Assembly: GCA_958450365.1 (NCBI GenBank)
Contig: CAUEEP010000742.1
Location: 5,437,001-5,501,000 of the forward strand
DNA length: 64,000 bases
Source: Mesorhabditis belari
Taxonomy: Eukaryota; Nematoda; Chromadorea; Rhabditida; Rhabditidae
Direction of reading: 5' to 3'
The notes beneath the pieces were generated by a model. The model was not told where the DNA came from, did not search any database, and was given only the letters and a program-made list of their open reading frames with translations. How positions within the stretch are numbered: position 1 is the first letter of the stretch; each line of letters begins with the position of its first letter. The position numbers were made by a program, and so were the translations under genes. Shown here piece by piece: positions 1 to 10,300 of the stretch.

Positions 1-2750
1 ATTGAAACTGCCGATCACTGCATGTACTCAGCTACAGTTCAGTTATTTGGCTTAGGATTTGTAACATTTTTAAACTCTGAAATACCGTCTTGACCGTCTT
101 TACTTTCAGTTTTCACTAGCGTAGGCGGAAGCAAGATTAGAGTTTCTTCAAAGATGGCTTGTAGTTAGAACTAGATTCCTCAAAATTTTTTCCTCAAAAT
201 GCTGACTTTCTTGTCATTCTTTGTTGGTTTTTCGGTTTATTATGATGCAAAGCTTGTCACCGTTTCTTTTTGATAAAGTCTTTGAATGGAGTTCGGGTGT
301 CTTATCACATTGAATTTTGTTTGATGCACCGATTCTTCCTTTGCAAAGACTTGATGCCTTTCTGGTTTTCGGTCTTCCGGAAACCGTTTCTCTTATCAAT
401 TCTATAGTTGTTGATGATTTGAGAACAGGACGTTCGAGATTACGGAGATCAGTTCAACTTTGAGCTCTTTGAGATTTTTCATAATGAAATCTAATCTAAA
501 TCTAAGTAAGTATTTAAAGATCATCTCTAAAAGTTTCCTATCTCTGCTGCTGACTGCTTTCAATCTTTATCCAATCTACCATAATCTAATTTATTCAAAT
601 TCTTATGGTTCGTAAAGGAAACTAAAATATACATGAAAATTTGATAAAGTTAGAGATGTTAGAGATAAAAATGGTAGTTTTTGAGTGTTGAGATGGTTTA
701 GAAATCACAAAACCTTGAGAGGAAGACCAGACAAAAATTCAATCTCAATGATCTCTCCAAAGTCTCCAAAGTTCGACTTTTTGGTTCACTTTCTGCCAGA
801 CTCTGATCTCATCTTTGTCTCGATTCTCGAAATATTCATCGCACCTCGATTTCCAGGAATGGAAGAGGTGCCTCTTTCCCCTTCATTCATCTCTTCTTTT
901 CCCATTCTTTATGGCTTCTCTCTCCTTTCCCCTCCAAATTCCCCACTATTCATCGATTCTTTCTTTCTCTTTTTGGCCTCACCTCACTAACATTCAAAAA
1001 AAGCCACAATTACTCCACACAAAGTTTTGTCCCTTGTGCAAAACGTGGCCATCTGTAATTGATGTGCTTTGATTTTTGGCCTCCAATACCTCTGATGTCA
1101 AATTCTTTTTTGAAAATTTTCAAACATTTGAAATTTATCATACAATGATCTTCTATAAAGTAAAGTTTTTTTGCTTGATCTTTGCTTCATTGATCTTTTG
1201 CTTGAAACCACTGCTCATTAACCATTTGTAGCTTCAATTTTTAGTTTCAAAATGAATTCTAACTTTGGATACTTATTTTGTAGCCATATCTCACCAATTA
1301 GCTTCCTAGAGCTTTCAAAAAAAGTTTTCTATCGTTTTGCAAGAAACAAAATTGATAGCTAGAGATCTAGAGATCTCGTTTATGAGTTACACATTCTAAG
1401 AAGTCACAAAAGTTATGCAACTTTATGGCTTCTTTGGAAGTGAAGCACTGATTTTCTTTTCTAGTTTTAACAAATTCCTAAAATACTATACAGAAATTAG
1501 CATAATTCTCATCGTGCAACACAGGAATTCCCAAAATGGTCATTCGATACCATTAAACAAACAAATTTTGTGCCTTTTTCTGATGTTCCCATTTTGCACA
1601 TTCATCCTTTTTTTGCACGAATTCCTCTTTCCCATTTCCAGCAACTTCCCCAAATTTGCACAAAGTTCAAAAGCAGATTTTTACAAAAGAATCAATTCAA
1701 TCAGTGAGTTTAGGTATATCAAAAGCTTAGCAATTCAAGAAAATATTTTATTTGCGCTTACGATTATCTAATTCGCTTCTATTCGCCCCTGAATAAAGCA
1801 TATATATATATATAAAATTTTAAAAGTGCCCGGAGAATATCAAAAAATAAGAACAACAAAAATCAACAGCAAAACTTGTGTCCTTACTGTGCTTTTTAAA
1901 ACTCTTCAATTTTGTGATCTTTGAAGGGTAACCTGGGTAACTGAACTAAACTCCTTTTCCTACTTTTCCATTTCTTTCACACAAATTTACCATAATCTTT
2001 TAGTCTTTGCGATTTCTAGGAAAAATCGCCTCTTCAGCTGAATCAGAAAGAAACTAATTTAGGAAAATTGAGAGAAAAATCTGAGTTTTGTACCGGTAAG
2101 CCGAAAATAGAAAGTACGGGGGATTGGAAATCGACACTTTTGCAGCGCTAATCAAAATTGTCGACTTTAATTTGGTTTCCAAAAATGCTGCTTCTACCAG
2201 TTTGCAATCACAAAGCATAGCATTTTCAATTTATGAGAATTATACCCAGAATTATTGGATCAGACCCATACCTCGAAAGAGACAAATTGACTCCATCGAC
2301 AGGGAAACGATTCTCGGTAAAGTCTATACTTAGGATGTGAAGCATTTCACTTACAATTATTATAATAATTAGTATTTTCATTGAGATCAATCAATTAGGT
2401 CTAATTTTAAGAATTTTTGTCTTGTATTTGAACCACAGTTCTAGAATTGAGCCTGTATACGATCTATTTTGAGTTGCGATGTTGATAATCTCAGAGCTGA
2501 TTCGGTACCGTGTATTAAGTATTATTTTCTGATTCACTCAATGCAAAGCTGAGCGGATATCCGAATATTAACAGAAGCTAGAGTAAGGCACAAGGCCCTA
2601 CCTCTCTACAATCATACAGGAGAACGGAGATACCTGACACTGAGTCAGTAAAATATCCCTACCCTGGCAGTCGTTCTGTTCGTTCGTTCAGCATTCAGAA
2701 TGCAGAAACAGATACGTAATAGGGTTTTGTAATATTGGCAACTATCCGCG
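1..2750. other. non-coding, no gene recognised
   Basis: AT-rich sequence with only short open frames. I found no splice-compatible exon series, signal peptide or family motif on either strand. A short (TA) run lies near 1800. It is probably intergenic or distal intron. Confidence 0.5.
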
Positions 2751-2798
2751 CTAGAGTTGGACATCCTTTTATTGGTTGAGGCTGGGAATATAAAACAT

Positions 2799-2870
2799 GG
2801 TCGGCGCCGGGATTTGAACCCGCGACCTCTCGCTTACCGGGCGAACACTCTACTAATGAGCTACACTGAC
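2799..2870 (-). tRNA. tRNA-Thr(GGT)-like sequence, possibly the head of a SINE
   Basis: Read on the minus strand it folds as a cloverleaf. The acceptor stem has one A-C mismatch in 7, the D stem is GCTC/GAGT, and a five-pair anticodon stem closes loop CCGGTAA (anticodon GGT). The T arm carries GGTTCAAATCC, the pol III B box, with one mismatched stem pair. Position 33 is C instead of the usual T. That and the mismatches argue for a decayed tRNA or a tRNA-derived SINE head. No intron is seen. Confidence 0.5.
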
Positions 2871-2999
2871 GCGTACTCCATTTCCGTCAGGGGATTCATT
2901 GAGATTTAAAGGAATACTTGAACTGTTACACATATAAGTAAAATAATAGTACCGTTACAGCACTTTCTGATAGCTTAAGTGATAAAAGCCCGTCTCTAG

Positions 3000-3190
3000 A
3001 TGCTGCTCTCATTCTACTCTCATTCTATTCTACTCATTCTACTCTACTCATTCTACTCTACTCATTCTACTCTACTCATTCTACTCTACTCATTCTACTC
3101 TACCATTCTACTCTACTCATTCTACTCTACTCATTCTACTCTACTCATTTTACTCTACTCATTCTGCTCTACTCATTCTACTCTACTACT
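3000..3190. repeat. 14-15 bp minisatellite
   Basis: About 13 head-to-tail copies of a unit close to TCTACTCTACTCAT, with two or three short deletions. One frame is open throughout, but only because the repeat lacks stops in it. Confidence 0.9.
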
Positions 3191-3466
3191 CTGATGCCCC
3201 TCGAATCCTCGAGAGCTCTTCTCATCCAATCACAAAACACAATCCATCATCATTCAATCGCCTTACTATATCTTAAAAAGATTAAAAAACTATAGTTTTT
3301 GCGATATACCAAAATATACCCAAAAATTGATCTGCTTTGTATTCACAAAGATCAAAAAATGTTACCTGATACATTTATTCCACGAAATCCCCTTTCCCCT
3401 TTTCTCTCAATAGGCGCTGATCTCATTTTCCCCAAAGAATTTTGCGTAGAAAAGCAAAATTCTCTC

Positions 3467-3720
3467 ATTTTGCTAATCTTGAGAGCACAAAAGAGCACAA
3501 AATTCGACGAGAGCAAAAGTTACAATGAAATGGGAATGGAAAGGGTAAAATTATTGTTCTCAAGTATTGTAGACTACAATAATCTTTTTCTAAATACATC
3601 TTTTAATATCTAAATCTAAATACATGCTTTGACGAGTTTGTTCATGCGTTTTGTCAACTTTCGAAAGTTACCGTTGTCCTCTAGCGTTTATTCAATCTCT
3701 TGATTTTATATCCTACGATA
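3467..3720 (+). repeat. 254-bp dispersed repeat, copy A
   Basis: Nearly identical, in the same orientation, to 6058-6311. The two copies bracket exons 1-7 of the nuclear receptor gene: copy A lies upstream and copy B inside its long intron. Ends are sharp (ATTTTGCTAATC to CCTACGATA). I see no terminal inverted repeats or coding potential. Confidence 0.85.
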
Positions 3721-4378
3721 TTCTAACGAGTCCCGAATCAAACCGAAAGCAGATAGATGATTAAACTAGATGCTAGATTATGGTAGTTTTCGGAGCTTGA
3801 CAGTTTTTAGGAAATGTTCTAACTGTAAGTGAAAGCATTTTCTGCTACAGGATCTCTTTCTCAAATTCCCCAATTCTCACAGTAACCTGTTTTCTACCGT
3901 ACGGTTTTCTACCCTTCCCCCTCACCTCATCAATTTGACATTTGTGCTTTTACCTTCCCTATTTTCAATTATTGTAACAAAAATGTCTTTTTTAATCTTA
4001 TACTCGCCTGTCTTTTCTACCCAAAAATCCCGCAAGTACGGCTATTTCACGAAATCTGTACTAGCCGAGTCTTTGATCTTTCTTGGTTCGTTGTACCTGC
4101 AAATATCTTTGAATTCAGTGCAGTAACTTCAGAAAAACTGAATTCTTTGAATCATCTGCAGTAAGCAAGAGATTTTCCTAAGAGGCGGGCCTTTTTGACT
4201 CCATAGATTACGGTAAAGCTGTTGATCTCATTGGTTTCATTTCGTGGGAATCATTAGATCAAGCGCGACTTGTTTCAATCTATTTGTAGCGCATAGCTAC
4301 AGTAATTTGAACGGAATTTGATTCCCTGTCTTACTTTGATATTTGATAACATCTTGGCAATAAAAGTATTGGAGATAA

Positions 4379-7300
4379 ATGGACGATCTCTCATCGGATG
4401 GAAGTCTTCCCTCATTGGATAGTCCACAACCACCGGAGGATGATGTTGAAAAGTCGGGTTTTAACAAAAAAATTAGTTTTTTTTACATTTAAAAGCCTAA
4501 CTCTTTCATTTCCAGAGATTTCTCTGCTTTCCCTTTCACGATCACCGAAGGCACTGACCATCCAACGAAATCTCAAAGAGCAAAATTTGGCTCCATCCGA
4601 GTGTGCGATTTGTGGTGGACCGGCAAATGGATATCATTATGAAGTGAGATTTTTGAAATTTTCATCTCTTTCAATTGAATGATCAAATTTAGGCTCCATC
4701 TTGTAATAGCTGCAAGACGTTCTTCAGAAGGTTCGTTACTCTAATGGAAAGTAACAAGAAGTTACTGTAAAAGCTAAAACTATTAATATAATCGTTCTAA
4801 AAGCAACAAAGTATAGAGTGATGCTCCGTGGTCGACTACCGATGTGCAAAAAGTTGAACGGAAAAGAGGAATGTCCACAGAGGAAAAATGGAAGAGCTGT
4901 TTGTAGAGGATGTCGATTTGAAAGATGCATTTCAGCTGGAATGGATTGTAGAGGTGCATTCAAAAAACTCAATAAATACATTTCAAAAAGTTTCCTAAGC
5001 TTTCTTCTCGTCATTCTCTCAATTTCAGTAATCGAATCTGCAACGGGTGCTCACCGAAGTAATCAACTTTTTAAACTCGTCATGAAACGACAAGGACGTC
5101 AAATCAAAGAAGAAGAAAAGCAAGAAGTAGAAAAAGAAGATATACACGAGCAACCGAGTACATCAAATGCACTTGTACATGTGTCGACGGTCAGTTCAAA
5201 GGGAATGATTCCGCATGAAATTTGTGGCATTGATTCACTTTTAAAACAATATCCATTTCAGCCGCTCTCCACCGAGGCTGATCACTTCAAAACTCTAGTT
5301 TTCCTCAAAACAATGGACTCGGATTTAAGGTAAGTTATCGTGTTATTAAACTAGTGTACTGTAACTGGAACAGCACTTAACTGAGACTGAGACAGTACTG
5401 TAGCTGGAAAAGTAGTGTAGCTGAAAAAGTACTGTAACTGGAACAGTACTCTAACCCTTTTTAGTTGACAGTAAACTTTAATATTCTTCCCAATTTTTCA
5501 AGTTTAAGGAGTCGAATCGAAGGACCGGATGGTTTAGTCCCATTGCCGAGTCAGAGTCTTTCCGCTTATATCATGGGTGGACAATATTCAAAGAAAACTA
5601 TGGTAGGCTCTATAGTTAGTCCTATAGCCAGACAATTAGGCAAAAACAATCGACGAAGCCCAATCTTTCATGGGAAGTTTTGCCTGTACACATTACCTCA
5701 TCGAATATGAGAGAGCTAGTCAGATGTGCTCACGATTTCCATTCTATGAGAAACTCGGATCACAGGATAAGGTTGGTTTTTGGATTGATTGATTGATCAA
5801 AAGTTTATGTGTGCTGTTCAAAGTTGAATCTCAACTTTCAACAATCATTTTCTATAATGTTTTCGTCGTTTTACGTCCTGTTTACTTCTTTTTAGTATTT
5901 CCTTTCGTGATCAACAATAATTTATTTAACTCCACAAAATCCTTGAAAACAACAATAATAAGCCAGCAATAGAGCAAAGCTCAGGGTCAGATGAGATAAA
6001 AACTATCATAAACCTATACAAAAACAACGATGGGGAAATGAAATCAACGAATCATCGATTTTGCTAATCTTGAGAGCACAAAAGAACACAAAATTTGACG
6101 AGAGCAAAAGTTACAATGAAATGGGAATGGAAAGGGTAAAATTATTGTTCTCAAGTATTGTAGACTACAATAATCTTTTTCTAAATACATCTTTTAATAT
6201 CTAAATCTAAATACATGCTTTGACGAGTTTGTTCATGCGTTTGTCGACTTTCGAAAGTTACCATTGTCCTCTAGCGTTTATTCAATCTATTGATTTTTAT
6301 ATCCTACGATACGAAAGTTCTCAAGTCACTGTAGCGCATAGATTTGTCTATTTTTAATGTTTGTTTGTCAAGAATGAATGACTCAATGTCAAAACTTTGA
6401 GGATCTAGGATGAATAGCTACAATTCAAATCCACTTTGAATTTGATCAGAAGATTGATCGAATTGAAGGTGATCTCTTTCCATTCTCCCTTTTGCCTCAA
6501 ATCCACATCGAACTCGTTCAATTTCCCCTCAAAAGCTTTGTTTTCCGCCTCAGAAATCTCTCTCACTCGATTTCTCTTCAACGGACCATAGAATTTTTGC
6601 ACTAATTGCACAATTTTCTCAGCTTTTTCCGATTCTTTTCCTAGATCCGAAATTTTCCAATTGAAGAGATGAATCTTCAGCAAATTCTCCGCTTCACTCA
6701 AATCGATTATCAAAAAGCGTTGAAAGGCGAAATCGTGGAGTTGAAAGAATCGACAACTTGATGGGATTTTCAGGGAAATTTCTCGAGTTTCCGGCAATTT
6801 CTCGGTGAACACGCGTAAACGTCGGACATCGATTGCACTCAATAAAGGCTCCAACTCGAAATCCACCTCACCCCACGGGATCTCCATCGTATCGGCAAAG
6901 ACCTTTCGAGAATGTAGAAAGTTTTGCAAAGCCTTTATTGGCTCTTTCGTTTCGAAAAATGCAAATGACATGAAACCGGGGTTAATCTTTTTCAAGAAAC
7001 ATCTCCCCAACCTTAAATCACGACAAGAAATATTTGAATTGAATGGGGGAGACTGTAAACATTCTTGTAGATTGAGTGACCTGTCCGGGGTACGGTAGAT
7101 TTCATTTGTTTCCAGGTCTAATTTGTCGAACTCAATGCAATTCAGCCGGGGATTACTGAAGATGATCCGCGCGAATCGCAACGAAAGCTCTCGTGATTTA
7201 AGGCGATCGGTTGAGTGTAAATTCTCAAGAATTCCTTCAAGAATCTCGTTGGGTAAAGAAGTTAGGGACATGATTTCAATAAATCAAATAGATTTTCAAA

Positions 7301-10300
7301 GCATTAGATAGTTTTTCGATGATCTTTTTCAGGTCAGCTGATCGCTCTGATCGGGGAGAGGGGGGAGGAGAGGGCGGAGGAGAGGAGGGGCGATTTGGTG
7401 ACTTGCAATCTTTCACATTTCCCCTATTTCTCTTCTTTTTCATCTCTCATTCACGTGAATGACAGTCCCCATTTGTTCATTGTATTTTGGTGTACTTGGG
7501 TTATTTTGTATTTTGTATTTCAATCGAAAACCAATCTTTATTAACACTTTCAAAGAACGGAAGGCTTTCAAAGTAACGGGAGGCTTAAAGATCATTATCT
7601 TTAAGCCTTCCGTTACTCTGATGGCTTAAAGATCATTATCTTTAAGCCATCAGAGTAAAAGTATTCAGGTAAGCTATATTTAGACGTGAGTTTAAGGATT
7701 TAGTAAATCTCCAGTTGTTATCTAAATACTTTTATAACTGTAGTTAGAGTATCTTTAAGTACAAACAAGTAGATAAACGAAAAATTGGTCAAAATGGGGA
7801 AAGAGCTAGAAAGAAAACTAAAAAATGCAAAACGATGCAAAGCAAAAATTGTACAGGGTGCGGCATAAGTATGGTTACAAGGTTGTAACATTGATTTAAG
7901 AAACTGATTGATTTTTATTTGTTGCCAAAGGATTATTTTTTTTAATTTGAATGCTTTTTTTATATTATGTAGTAGTTTTTAAGTAAATTTTTAAGTTTGG
8001 ACATAATGATGAAGGCTTCTCCCAACCGTGCCGCTATTCTTAAGCTTGGAGCACAAGGACGATCAACTTCGGATATTGCCAAACTGCTGAAAATGCATCG
8101 GATGACGGTATACCGGATTTTGCAACAAAATAGAGTCGAAGAGCTTCCTAAAAGTGGACGTCCGCCAAAAATTGATCACACAAGACTCAAGAAAATCATT
8201 AAGAAACGAATCAAGCGCAATCCTGCCCGGAGCATGAGAAAAATGGCTCCCCAATTGAATGTTTCTGATAGAACTATCCGTCGTATCGTCAAAAAGGATC
8301 TGGGCCTTCACCCTTACAAGTTAAGGAAGCATAATGGCCTGGCGAATCTTCAAATGAAAAACAGGAAGCAAAAATGTGCTCTTCTTCTTGCAAGGGCCGC
8401 AAATGATGAGCATCTGACGACGCTTTTTACCGACGAGAAATTATTCAACATTGAGCAAGTTTTCAACTTTCAAAATGATCGAATTTTGGCTCACAGTCCT
8501 CAAGAAGCAAATAAAAGTGGTCGATTTGTGGACAGGAACTCACATCCAGCAGGAGTCATGGTTTTTGCAGGGGTGTCAGCAACTGGTCGCACACCGTTGA
8601 TTTTCGTGGATAAAGGGCTGAAAATTAACACAGACGTGTATCTGGACGTTCTCACAAAACATGTACGGCCGTGGAGTCAAGGACATTATCAAAATCAGCG
8701 CTGGACATTGATGCAAGACGGTGCCCCAGCGCACAAAGCAAAAAAACTCAAGAGAGGTGCCGAAACAATTTGCCCGACTTCATTTCCGCCAATGAATGGG
8801 CAGCTAATTCGCCCGATCTCAATGTTATGGATTTCTGTGTTTGGGCAATTTTGGAGAAAAAAGCATGCACAACAAAACATGCAAACGTTGAAAGTCTGAA
8901 AAAGGCTCTGAAGAAAGCCTGGGCGGAAATTCCACAAAGTACCCTGCGGGCCGCCGTGGAAAGTTATCCAAAGCGTCTTAAGCCGTTATCAAGAATAAAG
9001 GTGCCCATATTGAATAATTTGTTGTTTTTTAAATGAATATGATTACTGTTGTTAATTTTAAATAAAGTTTGCATGAATCCGTTCATATTTCGTTACGATA
9101 CACGGTTCTGAGTCTGTAACCATACTTATGCCGCACCCTGTACTTATTTGATTTTGCAATAATTTTTCAAAAGATTGAAAGATCTAGAAATCTAGAAGCT
9201 CAAAAAGCACACTCACTCAGAGATAAGGCTAGGGGACTTTTAGAGGAAACGGAAAGGTTGGCGTATTAGACCTTCTTCTGGCCCCGTAGAGGCCCCGTAG
9301 AGGTACTGTAGAGGCCCTGTAAAGGCCCTGTGAGGCCCCGTAGAGAGCCGAATTCAAAGAGACCAGGGAAAATGATGAATGTCTTTAACAATTTGAAAGC
9401 ATTCCACTAAATCACTAAATAAGGCGGCGTTGTTGTGAGAAAGTTTACTACAAGAGATCATGTAGTTTTTTTGAAAGAAAATCATATTTATTCACGTCAA
9501 TCAGTAATGGGAATCTCAGAAATCACAAATTCAATTCAAAGAGACCAGAAAAAAGGGGGTCGGGATGAATGCCTTTAACAATTTTAAAGCATTTCACTAA
9601 ATCGATGATAAGGTAGTATTTATTAAAAATTATATATGTTGTGTCCGATTTAGATTTCCGTCCGATTTAGATTGAACTTATCGCGGACGTCCGATTTAGA
9701 TTACAGTCTATATAGGACGTCCGGTTTAGATTACAGTCTATATAGGACGTCCGGTTTAGATTACAGTCTATATAGGACGTCCGGTTTAGATTCAATCTAA
9801 ATCTTATATAGATTGAACAATAATATAAACATGCTTAATATATGTTCTTAAGCGTTTTTTTTTGCAATTTTCTGCGCTTTTCAAAGAAATCCGTTTTATT
9901 GTCGATATTAAGCACGTTTATTATTGTTCGATCTGTATCGGACGTCCGATATAGACTGTAATCAATAAAAGACCTTTGAAAAACGCAGAAAACTACAGAA
10001 AACGCTTAAGAACATACATATTAAGCATGTATATTAAGCATGTTTATATTATTGTTCAATCTATATAAGATTTAGATTGAATCTAAATCGGACGTCCTAT
10101 ATAGACTGTAATCTAAACCGGACGTCCTATATAGACTGTAATCTAAATCGGACGTCCGCGATAAGTTCAATCTAAATCGGACGGAAATCTAAATCGGACG
10201 GAAATCTAAATCGGACACAACATATACATTATCAAAAAAGCTATCATTTAATAACATTTCAACAAAAATTCACAATAAATTTCACCCATTTACAATAAAC

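Noticed and set aside
3000..3194. Leu/Tyr/Ser repeat frame
   Set aside because: Product of a 14-15 bp minisatellite with no stop in that frame.
4954..5028. Continuous frame through this segment of the nuclear receptor
   Set aside because: It has a GT donor, a TTTCAG acceptor and intron-like composition. Its length is divisible by three, which is why the frame stays open.
5772..5960. End of the nuclear receptor as a truncated pseudogene at exon 7
   Set aside because: The missing ligand-domain end was found in phase at 11596-12283, so a long intron is the better explanation.
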